DNA of 64,000 bases from assembly GCF_014696225.1 (NCBI RefSeq), contig NZ_JACJPV010000007.1, positions 1 to 64,000 on the forward strand, in the 5' to 3' direction. Each line of letters starts with the position of its first letter. The stretch's first letter is position 1. Shown piece by piece: positions 1 to 8,828 of this stretch. The notes beneath the pieces were generated by a model. The model saw nothing but the letters and a program-made list of their open reading frames with translations. It was not told where the DNA came from and searched no databases. Source of the DNA: Anabaena sp. FACHB-1237. GTDB lineage: Bacteria; Cyanobacteriota; Cyanobacteriia; Cyanobacteriales; Nostocaceae. Made by a program: the position numbers and the translations under genes.

Positions 1-120
1 GACTAAAAAACTTAGCTTACAACACAGGTCAAACTATTTATCAAATTAAGCATAATTTGCTTTCTAATTATTTAATAGGACAACTAAAACGTCCAGATAT
101 TGCTATGTCAATGGTTTAGT

Positions 121-181
121 CTTTAGGCGCTCGGTGCGGCTACGCCGCACCATCGCTTGTGCCAGTTGCGTAAGTCCTACT
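121..181 (+). repeat. Repeat fragment inside the CHAT gene (M5 right end)
   Basis: A hairpin-rich segment (GGTGCGGC/GCCGCACC) followed by TGTGCCAGTTGCGTAAGTCC. The same end sequence occurs at about 35490 and as one terminal inverted repeat of the element at 46525-46671. It marks the point where CHAT-like coding sequence stops being recognisable. Confidence 0.55.
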
Positions 182-1009
182 GTAAATAATTCCTATTTAA
201 TGGATTTATTTCCTCAAGGTGTTGGCTATGTTCCCAGTTGTCAATTATTACAACAATTACAACTGCGTCAACGGGATGATTTTCAATCTTTATTTGCTAT
301 GCAAACACCCACAGAAGACTTATATGAAAAAGATTTAGGTGCAGTTGCGGCAGTTAAAAAGCAATTTAATCAAAGTCATGTTTTAAAAAATGACAAAGCC
401 ACAAAATCAGCAATTATTCCCAATAATCAAAACCTGATTCAAGCTAATAATCTCTTTTTCTTCTGTCATGGTAGTTTCAATTCTAATTCTCCTCTAGATT
501 CCTGCTTACAATTAGCTGATGAAATTCTCACTGTAGCTGATATCATCACTCACATTAAACTAGAAAAATGTCGTTTAGTTACCCTTGCTGCTTGTGAAAC
601 TGCCATGACAGATTTTACAAATAATAGTGATCAATATATTGGTTTACCTAATGGTTTTTTGTTAGCTGGTAGCACCAATGTAGTTAGCAGTTTATGGACT
701 GTGAGTGCAACAGCTACAGCTTTGTTAATGGTCAGATTTTATCAAGAATTAAAACATGAATTAAAACATGAAAATAATCTAGTTTTAGCTTTGCAAACTG
801 CCCAAAAATGGTTAAGAGATACAAACATCAGAGGTTTTAAACAATGGTTAGAAACATCATCATTAACTCTTGCTTATCAATCAGAAATCAGTAGATATTT
901 TGATTTTGATATATTTGATATAATCAAAAAAGATCATGGTGAAAATTATCAACCCTTTTCATCACCTGTTTATTGGTCTGCGTTTTGTTGTATTGGTAAA
1001 GGAGTTTAA
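134..1009 (+). CDS. CHAT-domain (caspase-like) protease, 5' end disrupted
   Basis: C-terminal part of a CHAT (caspase HetF-associated with TPRs) protease. The catalytic dyad is visible: His112 in FFFCHGSF and Cys154 in LAACET. Family-like sequence begins only around residue 16 (VNNSYLMDLFPQGVGY). The first 15 residues come from a repeat at about 121-181, rich in HIP1-like sequence, whose right end (GTGCCAGTTGCGTAAGTCCT) recurs at 35.5 and 46.65 kb. A short open frame at 3-120, in another frame, stops just before this repeat and may be upstream coding sequence of the same gene. The gene therefore looks interrupted or 5'-truncated, though the catalytic core is complete. The next gene starts 6 bp downstream, which suggests one operon. 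Family call is strong; the functional state is uncertain. Confidence 0.75.
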   Translation: MRLRRTIACASCVSPTVNNSYLMDLFPQGVGYVPSCQLLQQLQLRQRDDFQSLFAMQTPTEDLYEKDLGAVAAVKKQFNQSHVLKNDKATKSAIIPNNQNLIQANNLFFFCHGSFNSNSPLDSCLQLADEILTVADIITHIKLEKCRLVTLAACETAMTDFTNNSDQYIGLPNGFLLAGSTNVVSSLWTVSATATALLMVRFYQELKHELKHENNLVLALQTAQKWLRDTNIRGFKQWLETSSLTLAYQSEISRYFDFDIFDIIKKDHGENYQPFSSPVYWSAFCCIGKGV

Positions 1010-1015
1010 TTAATC

Positions 1016-1384
1016 ATGTCAATTAATAAAAAAGCCGCTATTGCTTTTATTCAAGTAATTGAAAATCAAGTTAATTTAATTGCTGATGAAAATTGGCAAG
1101 AATTAAATCAATTAAGTAATGAATTACCAGAAGATGATGAAGAAATAACCGAGAAAATAGAAGATTGGTTAAAATCTTATCCATCACTGTGCGAAGCATA
1201 CAAACAAAAGTTAAAATCAATGGATAAATCTTTAACAGAAGATCATAACATAGGTCCAGGTGGTGCCAAATTAAACTCATCACAAAACCAATCTAGCCAA
1301 TCTTCTAAAGAACTGATTCAAAATGCTATCAAAGAAAATTCACCTTTATCTAATAAACCCAATTCCAAAAGTGCTATCGCTTAA
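1016..1384 (+). CDS. Small acidic protein, CHAT/CATRA-system partner
   Basis: A 122-residue protein that starts 6 bp after the CHAT gene and so is probably co-transcribed. The first 75 residues are mostly helical and acidic (ELPEDDEEITEKIEDW). The tail is a low-complexity Ser/Asn/Gln-rich stretch ending SAIA. No catalytic motif, signal peptide or membrane segment is visible. Its size and its place between a caspase-like gene and a long C-terminally anchored protein match the CATRA-associated small protein of described conflict systems; that assignment rests on context and general character only. It could simply be an unrelated small protein in the operon. Confidence 0.5.
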   Translation: MSINKKAAIAFIQVIENQVNLIADENWQELNQLSNELPEDDEEITEKIEDWLKSYPSLCEAYKQKLKSMDKSLTEDHNIGPGGAKLNSSQNQSSQSSKELIQNAIKENSPLSNKPNSKSAIA

Positions 1385-1432
1385 CCCGACCTACTATAAT
1401 TGATAGAACTTATTCCCATAATCAAAAATCAC

Positions 1433-1535
1433 TATAGGACTCCTATTTGATTTCTGAACACAGAGATCCCCGACTTCTCGAAGAAGTCGGGGATCTGAAA
1501 CCCTCACGGTTTACAAATCAAATATGATTGCTATA
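1433..1535 (+). repeat. M1 MITE-like element, copy A
   Basis: A 103 bp element. Its ends form a 21 bp imperfect inverted repeat (TATAGGACTCCTATTTGATTT against TATAGCAATCATATTTGATTT). The centre holds the hairpin GATCCCCGACTTCT/AGAAGTCGGGGATC. A nearly identical inverted copy lies at 56675-56774. The flanks are near-copies of ATCAAAAAATCACT, so it landed in a short tandem repeat, and the outer TA pairs are consistent with a TA target as used by IS630-type transposases. Its right end contains the ATG of the next gene. Confidence 0.75.
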
Positions 1536-2975
1536 TCAAAAAATCACTATCAAAAAATCACCATCAAAACCGTGAAGAATTTTAGTCTTACCCTCTATGC
1601 TTTTCATTTGCGACATACTTTCGCACACACACCTGATCAAGTTGTCGAAAAATCCAGCCTTATATGGGATAATTTAGCTGATATAGGTCTATCAGCTTTT
1701 CCTGCTACCAGTTTAAAAGATTTCAAATCAAATTTGATTTGTTATGAAAATGGTAAATATACACCTCAAAAGGAGATAGGAAGAAAAACCGAATGGTTAA
1801 CTAACTCCCAAGATTTAGATTTAGGAAGTTTCTCAACTACAGACGGATTTCAAATTAATGTCAATTTAGAACCATTTTTGTTTAATGATACCTACGCAGT
1901 TGATTTAACATTGCTTTCAGAACCAGCAAATATTGATATTAATATATCCCAAATTCAACATTTTAAACCTAGTTGTTTTTTGCCTTACCGAATTCAAGCA
2001 TCTTTAGGACAAACTTTATGGATTTATGGAGAAGTTGACACAAATAATACATATCAAGATTGTCAGTTATTAGCAGAAAAAATTGCTAATGCTTTAGTTG
2101 CTGGTACAAACTTAAATCCTGTTTTTAGAGACTCAGGAGAATTATTTGCTAGTTCATTATTTATCTATCAAGCAAATGATCTAAATGAACCAAATAATCC
2201 TGTTAAACAATCTCAAATTTTAATACTTTTAAATAATCAACTAAATAATCAACAAGCTAATACTGTGCAACTTATTACAGATGCTTATGAATGGTTATTA
2301 AATTTATTATGCTGTTATCATAAAATCCTCTTTATTAATTACCAAGCAAGTCAAAGTTATACCAATGCAAGAAGTATTTACAGTGATTTAGAGAAGCAAA
2401 TTCAATATTTTCAAGATTTGATATCTAACAAAATAAAAATATCTGATTTAAACAAACTTTTATCAGAAATTCCTCAAAAAAGTTTTGACTATACAAGATG
2501 TTTACAAGATTTACAAATTCATAATACATCAGTGCAGACAAATATTAACAATTACCGAATTTGCTTAGATAAAATCACAGCAATCAATAATAAAATCAGT
2601 CCCCAGTTTTGGCAAAATTTCCTAGATAAAGAATGTCAAAAATCGCAAGAACAAATCCAAACTGATATTAACTATCTCACCCCAGGACAAGAATTATTTG
2701 GGCAATTTGTTGATACAATTCGTGGTATTGTAGAGACAGAACAAGCTAAAAGCGATCGCTCTTTAGAAACAACGGTACAAGTATTAGGTATAGGTTTTGG
2801 TGGTGGTGCAATAATTTCTGGTGTGATAGTTCAACACATAGATAAAATCAATCAACCCATACCAATTATATCTCCCAATAGTCCTCCTAATCCATTTTAT
2901 GCTTCTTTATTTTTAAGTGTTATTGCTACTATTGTATTTATTTCTTTTGGTTGGTTAATCACTATCCGTAAATAA
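1524..2975 (+). CDS. CATRA-like conflict-system protein with C-terminal membrane anchor
   Basis: 483 residues. The N-terminal segment (NFSLTLYAFHLRHTF, then WDNLADIGLSAFP) resembles the N-terminal domain of Caspase-and-TPR-Repeat-Associated (CATRA) proteins. The middle is a long, mostly helical region (about 250-410). The C-terminus has two hydrophobic segments: a Gly-rich one near 420-435 (VLGIGFGGGAIISGVIV) and one near 455-478 (FYASLFLSVIATIVFISFGWL), so the protein is probably membrane-anchored. It follows a CHAT gene and a small acidic gene on the same strand. The ATG and first codons lie inside element M1, so the original start was probably replaced. There is no nuclease or NTPase motif. 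The CATRA name is a recognition from memory, not a search. Confidence 0.5.
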   Translation: MIAISKNHYQKITIKTVKNFSLTLYAFHLRHTFAHTPDQVVEKSSLIWDNLADIGLSAFPATSLKDFKSNLICYENGKYTPQKEIGRKTEWLTNSQDLDLGSFSTTDGFQINVNLEPFLFNDTYAVDLTLLSEPANIDINISQIQHFKPSCFLPYRIQASLGQTLWIYGEVDTNNTYQDCQLLAEKIANALVAGTNLNPVFRDSGELFASSLFIYQANDLNEPNNPVKQSQILILLNNQLNNQQANTVQLITDAYEWLLNLLCCYHKILFINYQASQSYTNARSIYSDLEKQIQYFQDLISNKIKISDLNKLLSEIPQKSFDYTRCLQDLQIHNTSVQTNINNYRICLDKITAINNKISPQFWQNFLDKECQKSQEQIQTDINYLTPGQELFGQFVDTIRGIVETEQAKSDRSLETTVQVLGIGFGGGAIISGVIVQHIDKINQPIPIISPNSPPNPFYASLFLSVIATIVFISFGWLITIRK

Positions 2976-3023
2976 TTTAACTACTGTTTAATTACAGTTA
3001 GCAATTAACCACCTCAATCATAA

Positions 3024-3617
3024 TTATGCCCAAGCAATATAAGGTAATCGCGCTGCTACAGATTTAACCTGTTCTGAATTAGCTACTAATTGTCCACAAG
3101 CGTCCCAAGTTCCTGCCACAAAAGCGGTTCTTGTACCTTCACTCATCACCACAGGTATAGTAGAATCATTAATTAATACTTGCAATTTTTCCAAATCTAT
3201 GGTAATGGAGGCTTGAGGGTTAGCCGTGACTAGTTCTTGTAATTGTTTAATGGAATTAGCATCTGTTGTTACGCAAGGAATACCCATAGCTACGCAGTTA
3301 CCAAAAAAGATTTCGGCAAAACTTTCACCAATTAAGGCTTTGATACCCCATTTAGCCAGTGCTTGGGGTGCGTGTTCCCGTGATGAACCACAGCCAAAGT
3401 TACGATTAACGATGAGTATTTTCGCACCTTGATATTGTGGTAAATCAAATGGATGCTGACCATTGAGGGCTGTTCTGTCATCAATAAACGCGCCTTCGCC
3501 TAAGCCATCAAAGGTAATGGCTTTTAAATACCGGGCTGGAATGATACGATCTGTATCAATATCATCACCAATTAAAGGAACTGCACAGGCGGATATTTGT
3601 TTTACTTCACTTACCAT
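3024..3617 (-). CDS. leuD: 3-isopropylmalate dehydratase small subunit
   Basis: Small subunit of isopropylmalate isomerase, which converts 2-isopropylmalate to 3-isopropylmalate in leucine synthesis together with LeuC. 197 residues from the chosen ATG (MVSEVKQ), the usual LeuD size. An upstream in-frame ATG would add 19 residues encoded by repeat DNA, so it is rejected. Family motifs include [15 protein letters not shown] near the N-terminus and the active-site loop [14 protein letters not shown] near residue 70. It lies downstream of leuC on the same strand, 164 bp away, and that gap holds a tandem hairpin array. Confidence 0.95.
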   Translation of the reverse strand: MVSEVKQISACAVPLIGDDIDTDRIIPARYLKAITFDGLGEGAFIDDRTALNGQHPFDLPQYQGAKILIVNRNFGCGSSREHAPQALAKWGIKALIGESFAEIFFGNCVAMGIPCVTTDANSIKQLQELVTANPQASITIDLEKLQVLINDSTIPVVMSEGTRTAFVAGTWDACGQLVANSEQVKSVAARLPYIAWA

Positions 3618-3697
3618 TGTTTTAATGTTGTAATTCAATACACTATTATGCAAATAAAAATGTGGTGCAGGCATCTTGCCTGCTTTTTTCTAGCTTT

Positions 3698-3768
3698 GTG
3701 CTAAAGCACAACTACCAGTTTTATGTGCTAAAGCACAACTACCAGTTTTATGTGCTAAAGCACAACTA
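3698..3768. repeat. 27-bp tandem repeat with GTGC-TAAA-GCAC hairpins
   Basis: Three copies at exactly 27 bp pitch (GTGCTAAAGCAC at 3698, 3725 and 3752), each followed by AACTAC. Each unit can fold as a 4-5 bp stem with a TAAA loop. They lie in the leuC-leuD intergenic region and would be present in a leuCD transcript. A second hairpin, GCAGGC-ATCTT-GCCTGC followed by TTTTTT, precedes them at about 3667-3689. The architecture matches the array at 35236-35313. Confidence 0.85.
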
Positions 3769-3781
3769 CGAACCAATGACT

Positions 3782-5185
3782 TTATATCAGTTCGCGTACA
3801 TCCGCCACCTCTCCTTTGATGGCTGCCGTAGCTACCATTGCAGGACTCATTAGCAGAGTACGACCTGATGCTGATCCTTGTCTACCTTTAAAATTTCGAT
3901 TGGATGAGGACGCACTTATTTGTCTACCTTGTAGTTTATCAGGGTTCATGGCTAAACACATAGAACAGCCCGGTTCACGCCATTCAAAACCTGCTTGAAT
4001 AAAGATTTTATCTAGTCCTTCTGCTTCCGCTTCTTTTTTCACTCTTTCTGAACCAGGAACAACAAACGCTTTTACTCCGGCTGCAACTTGTCTACCTTGG
4101 GCTATTTTCGCTGCTTCTCTCAAGTCGCTAATTCTACCGTTGGTACAACTACCAATAAAGCATACATCTATTTTTGTCCCTTGGATGGGTTGACCTGGAT
4201 GCAAATCCATATAATTATAGGCTTCTTCTGCCACAAACCGATCTTCTTCGGCTAATTGTTCAGGTGTGGGTACTTTCTCGGTTACTCCAATACCTTGGCC
4301 TGGTGTAATTCCCCATGTCACAGTAGGAGGAATATCTTGGGCATTAAATACGACAATATCATCATATTCAGCATCCACATCACTACGTAAAGATTCCCAC
4401 CAAACAACCGCTTTTGACCAATTTTCTCCTTGAGGTGCAAAGTCTCTAGTTTTTAGGTATTCATAAGTAATTTCATCAGGATTGACGTATCCACATCTTG
4501 CTCCTCCTTCAATGGCCATGTTACAAACGGTCATACGTTCTTCCATGTTCATTTTAGCAAAGGTTGTACCTGCAAATTCGTAGGCGTATCCTACTCCACC
4601 TTTTACGCCTAATGTACGAATAATGTGTAATATTACGTCTTTGGCATAAACTCCGGGTTTGAGTTGACCGTTTACTTCTATTTTACGTACTTTGAGTTTT
4701 GATAATGCTAGGGTTTGAGAAGCTAGTACGTCTCTAACTTGACTTGTACCAATCCCAAAGGCGATCGCTCCAAATGCTCCATGACTCGATGTATGACTAT
4801 CACCACAGGCTATGGTCATTCCTGGCTGTGTTAGTCCTAATTCCGGCGCAATTACATGAACTATACCTTGATTTCCTGAACCTATGTTGTGAAAGGTGAT
4901 CTTGTTTTCTTGACAACTCTTTTCTAAAGATTGAATCATCTCTTCGGCCATGGTATCCATAAAAGGACGGGCTTGGTTGTCTGTAGGTACAATATGATCT
5001 ACTGTAGCAACTGTACGTTGGGGAAATAATACCTTTAAACCTCTGTCTTTTAACATAGCAAAGGCTTGGGGACTAGTAACTTCATGAATAAGATGAAGAC
5101 CAATGAATAATTGTGTCAGTCCTGATGGTAGTGTTCCAACGGTGTGTATATCCCAAACTTTATCAAAGAGTGTTCCCTTGCTCAT
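3782..5185 (-). CDS. leuC: 3-isopropylmalate dehydratase large subunit
   Basis: Aconitase-family large subunit of isopropylmalate isomerase (leucine pathway), 467 residues, full length. The three [4Fe-4S] ligands are present: Cys347 in SCTNGR and the CxxC of [10 protein letters not shown] some 60 residues later. Other family motifs are [27 protein letters not shown] and the C-terminal RNFKGRQGS. It starts [16 protein letters not shown], typical for bacterial LeuC. leuD follows on the same strand, so the pair is probably one transcript. Confidence 0.97.
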   Translation of the reverse strand: MSKGTLFDKVWDIHTVGTLPSGLTQLFIGLHLIHEVTSPQAFAMLKDRGLKVLFPQRTVATVDHIVPTDNQARPFMDTMAEEMIQSLEKSCQENKITFHNIGSGNQGIVHVIAPELGLTQPGMTIACGDSHTSSHGAFGAIAFGIGTSQVRDVLASQTLALSKLKVRKIEVNGQLKPGVYAKDVILHIIRTLGVKGGVGYAYEFAGTTFAKMNMEERMTVCNMAIEGGARCGYVNPDEITYEYLKTRDFAPQGENWSKAVVWWESLRSDVDAEYDDIVVFNAQDIPPTVTWGITPGQGIGVTEKVPTPEQLAEEDRFVAEEAYNYMDLHPGQPIQGTKIDVCFIGSCTNGRISDLREAAKIAQGRQVAAGVKAFVVPGSERVKKEAEAEGLDKIFIQAGFEWREPGCSMCLAMNPDKLQGRQISASSSNRNFKGRQGSASGRTLLMSPAMVATAAIKGEVADVRELI

Positions 5186-5486
5186 ATCGGAAATACTATA
5201 AAAAATGTTTTATTCTACAACGATTATTTTATCATTACTTGATTTCACCTCGATTTTTAATTCTGTGTTTATGATGTCATTCTTCGTTGAGTCAAAATAG
5301 TTTTATTCCAGGATGCTATTTTTCTCATATAAATGATTTACTATAAGAATAATTCTGAACTGGAGAATTACTACTTGGTTGCAATTTTCAATTTTCAATT
5401 TTCAATTTTTAATTTTTAATTTTTTTTGTAAAATAACCCTTAGTAAAAGATAGCTTTTTCACGCTCACGCAAACACTAGTAATGGC
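5186..5486. other. AT-rich divergent intergenic region
   Basis: The 301 bp between the divergent leuC and gun4 starts must hold both promoters. It contains a run of near-repeats of TTTTCAA/TTTTTAA at about 5388-5425. No operator was recognised. Confidence 0.5.
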
Positions 5487-6203
5487 ATGATAGACCCAAT
5501 GATTGTATCAAGCACTACACCTGAACTTGACTCTCTCCGTCAAAAATTAATTGCTGGGTCGGAAAAAGTCCAACAACAGCTTATCACCCAGTTGCTAGAA
5601 TTGGGTGATGATGGTTTGAATGTATTACAAGAGTTTTTATTACAACGTCGTCATACTCTACCTACTTGGATTGATGGTAAAGTTTATCAAATTCTGTATA
5701 ATTCTGATACACCTACAAGTCAGGAATTTCTCTTAAATCATTTTCCTCAAGGTCTTGTACCTCTCAAATCGGATGCAGGAATTGAGTACAATTCTTTACA
5801 AGAAGCTCTTGTACGTCAGGAATTTCAAGCTGCTGACTTGCTGACTATTCAAAAAATGTGTGAATTAGCAGGTCCCCAAGCAATAAAACGTAAGTGGTTA
5901 TATTTTACGGAAGTAGAAGGGTTCCCTCGAACAGATTTACAAACTATTAATCGTCTTTGGGTAGTATATTCTGAAGCTAAGTTTGGCTTCTCTGTACAGC
6001 GTCAAATTTGGGCGGGTGTCGGTAAAAATTGGGATAATTTCTGGCCGAAAATTGGTTGGAAAAATGGTAATAATTGGACTCGTTACCCAGGAGGTTTTAC
6101 TTGGGATTTAAGCGCACCAAGAGGACATTTACCTTTGTCTAATCAGTTACGTGGTGTGAGAGTTATTGCTTCTTTGTATGCTCATGCAGCATGGAATGAA
6201 TAA
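5487..6203 (+). CDS. gun4: GUN4 chlorophyll-synthesis regulator
   Basis: 238 residues, matching cyanobacterial Gun4 (about 230), which binds protoporphyrin IX and Mg-protoporphyrin and activates Mg-chelatase. The N-terminal half is helical and repeat-like (ELDSLRQKLIAGSEKVQQQL). The C-terminal GUN4 domain (about 100-235) is clear: QAADLLTIQKMCELAG, then RTDLQTINRLWVVYSEAKFGFS, then WPKIGWKNGNNWTRYPGGFTWD and GHLPLSNQLRG. The short full-length form with the N-terminal bundle argues for the genuine chelatase partner rather than a GUN4-kinase fusion. It is transcribed away from leuC. Confidence 0.93.
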   Translation: MIDPMIVSSTTPELDSLRQKLIAGSEKVQQQLITQLLELGDDGLNVLQEFLLQRRHTLPTWIDGKVYQILYNSDTPTSQEFLLNHFPQGLVPLKSDAGIEYNSLQEALVRQEFQAADLLTIQKMCELAGPQAIKRKWLYFTEVEGFPRTDLQTINRLWVVYSEAKFGFSVQRQIWAGVGKNWDNFWPKIGWKNGNNWTRYPGGFTWDLSAPRGHLPLSNQLRGVRVIASLYAHAAWNE

Positions 6204-6285
6204 ATAAGTTAATTGTTAACTGTTGACTACTGACTGTTAACTGTTAACTTCTTCTTTGATATCTTATGAGGAGTAATTAGTAAAA

Positions 6286-7368
6286 ATGGCCAAGGTTGTT
6301 TTAGAAAATGTAAAGCGAAAATTTAATAATGTCACTGCTATTGAGGATATTAATTTTCAAGTTCCTGATGGTGAATTTTGGGTTTTTGTGGGTCCGTCTG
6401 GATGCGGAAAATCAACGATTTTAAGAATAATCGCAGGTTTGGAATCTGTAACTTCTGGTAGATTATTTATAGGCGATCGCTTAGTAAATGATCTTCCCGC
6501 AAGACAGCGTGATGTAGCTATGGTTTTCCAAAATTACGCTCTTTATCCCCATAAAACTGTGGCAGAAAATATCGCATTTGGGTTAAAAATGCGAAAGATT
6601 GATCAAAATATTATTCAAGAACGAGTTGTAAAAGTCGCTGAATCTCTCGGTTTACAACATCTTTTAGATCGTAAACCTAAAGAACTTTCCGGAGGACAAC
6701 AACAAAGAGTAGCATTAGGTAGAGCGATCGCACGTCAACCCCAATTATTCTTATTAGATGAACCCCTATCTAACTTAGATGCTCAATTAAGAGATGATAC
6801 CAGAGCAGAATTAAAACAACTACATCAACAACTAGGAATTACCACAATTTATGTTACCCATGACCAAATTGAAGCAATGACATTAGCCGATAAAATTGTA
6901 GTTTTAAATCGCGGACATATTCAACAAATTGGCGATCCTGACAGTGTTTATCAACTTCCTGCTAATGAAATGGTAGCAAGTTTTTTAGGTAACCCTTCCA
7001 TGAATATTATTCCTGCAACCTATCAACATCATAGCTTTAATTTAAGTGGTCAAGTATTAGATATTCCCCCAGAATTAGAAAATAAACTAACTTTAACCTC
7101 TGGAAAAAACATCAACATTGGTATTCGTCCAGAACATTTAAAAATTAGTAGTGAAACCGGAATTAAAGTAGAAATACAAGTAGTAGAACCTTTAGGAAGA
7201 GAGACATTAGTTCGCGCTAATTTAACTAATTCCCACCACTTGATAAATATCTTAATCCCTGGAAGTATGCGTTTACATCCAGGAGATAATCTATATTTAC
7301 AATTGGACTTACAACATTTATTTCTATTTGACGTTACTAGTGGAAATCGAATCTTTCCAGTTTCATAA
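6286..7368 (+). CDS. Sugar-type ABC transporter ATPase (UgpC/MalK family)
   Basis: 360 residues. It has Walker A GPSGCGKST (36-44), Q-loop VFQNYALYPHKTV, signature LSGGQQQR, Walker B LFLLDEPLSNLDAQ and H-loop VTHDQ. After about residue 235 it carries the C-terminal OB-fold (TOBE) region typical of MalK/UgpC/MsmX ATPases, with IGIRPEHLKI. No permease or binding protein is nearby, so it is probably a shared ATPase serving sugar or glycerol-3-phosphate permeases elsewhere. It starts 82 bp after gun4 with AGGAG upstream. Substrate unknown. Confidence 0.9.
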   Translation: MAKVVLENVKRKFNNVTAIEDINFQVPDGEFWVFVGPSGCGKSTILRIIAGLESVTSGRLFIGDRLVNDLPARQRDVAMVFQNYALYPHKTVAENIAFGLKMRKIDQNIIQERVVKVAESLGLQHLLDRKPKELSGGQQQRVALGRAIARQPQLFLLDEPLSNLDAQLRDDTRAELKQLHQQLGITTIYVTHDQIEAMTLADKIVVLNRGHIQQIGDPDSVYQLPANEMVASFLGNPSMNIIPATYQHHSFNLSGQVLDIPPELENKLTLTSGKNINIGIRPEHLKISSETGIKVEIQVVEPLGRETLVRANLTNSHHLINILIPGSMRLHPGDNLYLQLDLQHLFLFDVTSGNRIFPVS

Positions 7369-7371
7369 TTC

Positions 7372-8301
7372 CTAATTATCAACCACTTTAAAACCTGTCT
7401 CCTTTAAAATTTCCTGATCTCCTTTTCTGACTATGAGAATAGGGGAACTGTCACCAGTTTCTCTAATTTCCTGTTCCATAATATAAACATAATCTTCATT
7501 TACCCAACCAGTAATACATTTACCATCACGACAGGTAATTTTTCCTCCTGTTAATTCTAAACATTTACCACTGTTATCACATCCTTTATAACTAATATTT
7601 CCTGTACCATTAACTCCATTCCAAGAATTATGATTTCCTGTGGTTATCGTCCATTTACCATTGCTAACAGTTTGGGTATCTTTGTTATTTTTGTTATTTT
7701 TGTTGTTATTATTTAATTGTCCACTAACTACATTAGTTCCCGTAGTTAGTGTTGCTGATGTTTGAATTTCAGGATTATTTCCCTTTTTTATGGATGATTT
7801 ATCTTGAATAATCTCCATTTTATCCACAATAGATTCTTTGCGGGTTTTGCCACAAGGTTCTGCACTTTCACAGTCATTAACTGATGAGATTTTGTAAAAT
7901 AAACGCACTTTTTTATTTAAAAACTTCTTTTCTTCCGGGCAAATCTCAAAACTAGCACCAACTTGAGACTCCCTTCCTTGATCATCTGTTAATGTCACAT
8001 AACAAAGTAAATCTCCATTAACTAATGCTTTTATTGTTCCTGTTTTCGGTTGTTTAGTTTTTGGTTGTGTATTTTCACTACTGAAGGATTTTTCCCCTAA
8101 TACTTTTTTAGGTTTTTCAGTTTCTTTCGTTTCTTTTACTTCTAATTCTGTTTCTTTTTCAGCAGTGGAAGTTATGCTTACTTCTGGTTTATTATCTGTA
8201 TTATTAACAGTATTTTGTGATGTTTGTTTTACAGATTCATTACAACTAATCAGAGATAAACAACACAACAATAAAGAACTGATAGAGATGATTTTTTTCA
8301 T
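7372..8301 (-). CDS. Hypothetical lipoprotein
   Basis: 309 residues from the start MKKIISISS; an upstream in-frame ATG would add 7 residues before the signal peptide. A lipoprotein signal peptide ends at the lipobox LISC (Cys20). A Thr/Lys/Glu-rich linker (about 25-75) follows, then a region with paired cysteines, an Asn/Lys repeat (NNNNKNNKNNKDTQ) and a Cys-rich C-terminal domain with GCDNSGKCLELTGGKITC and CITGWVNEDYVYIMEQ. Probably attached on the periplasmic face of a membrane. No family recognised. It is convergent with the ABC ATPase gene, with only 3 bp between the two stops. Confidence 0.7.
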   Translation of the reverse strand: MKKIISISSLLLCCLSLISCNESVKQTSQNTVNNTDNKPEVSITSTAEKETELEVKETKETEKPKKVLGEKSFSSENTQPKTKQPKTGTIKALVNGDLLCYVTLTDDQGRESQVGASFEICPEEKKFLNKKVRLFYKISSVNDCESAEPCGKTRKESIVDKMEIIQDKSSIKKGNNPEIQTSATLTTGTNVVSGQLNNNNKNNKNNKDTQTVSNGKWTITTGNHNSWNGVNGTGNISYKGCDNSGKCLELTGGKITCRDGKCITGWVNEDYVYIMEQEIRETGDSSPILIVRKGDQEILKETGFKVVDN

Positions 8302-8316
8302 GACTTTTAAATATTT

Positions 8317-8520
8317 AACCAAGCAATTACAACGGAAACTGCTGTAGCAGAAAGTTTAGACATTGAGTTATTATTTTTACCAGCCTATTCTCCTAACTTT
8401 TTAAAAATGCTATCTCTACTGCCATCTCTCAAACTCATCTGAGTGACAAACCAGAAATAGAATCCTTACTCACTCTTAAATTTCAGACTTTTAAAAAAAA
8501 CTCAAGTTGTAACCTTGTAA
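8317..8520 (+). pseudogene. IS630-family transposase remnant
   Basis: Two fragments in different frames read like the C-terminal part of an IS630-type transposase: ESLDIELLFLPAYSPNF (8347-8401), with the typical LPAYSPxx motif, then after a frameshift and deletion ISQTHLSDKPEIESLL and TLKFQTF (about 8422-8490). No full reading frame survives. The left edge reaches the lipoprotein start region. The IS630 connection matters because element M1 has TA-type ends. Confidence 0.65.
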
Positions 8521-8529
8521 AGTATATCA

Positions 8530-8584
8530 TCATCATAAAACTATCATAAAACTATCATAAAACTATCATAAAACTATCATAAAA
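8530..8584. repeat. 11-bp tandem repeat (CTATCATAAAA)x5
   Basis: Four perfect copies of CTATCATAAAA from 8541 to 8584, preceded by one degenerate copy. The rest of the gap up to 8828 shows no coding sequence. Confidence 0.95.
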
Positions 8585-8828
8585 TTATATTAAACCAAAA
8601 ACTTACCTGTTTTTCAACCGGGCATTAGTCAATATAACATCTTAAAATTACAGCAAATTAATGACAAAATGCGATCATAGAATTTGCCTTCATTCTATAG
8701 CAAAATAATTTTATAGCCGATAACTGACTACTGACTACAGATAGCCAACAGCTAATATATTTCCATGAGAAACAAGCCAGCAATCTTCCCCACAGACAAC
8801 CAGCAGCCATAAATTTTATCACATTCAC

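Noticed and set aside
3662..3853. Plus-strand frame with VLKHNYQFY repeated three times
   Set aside because: It is the translation of the 27-bp hairpin array and then runs antisense into leuC; no family or ribosome site.
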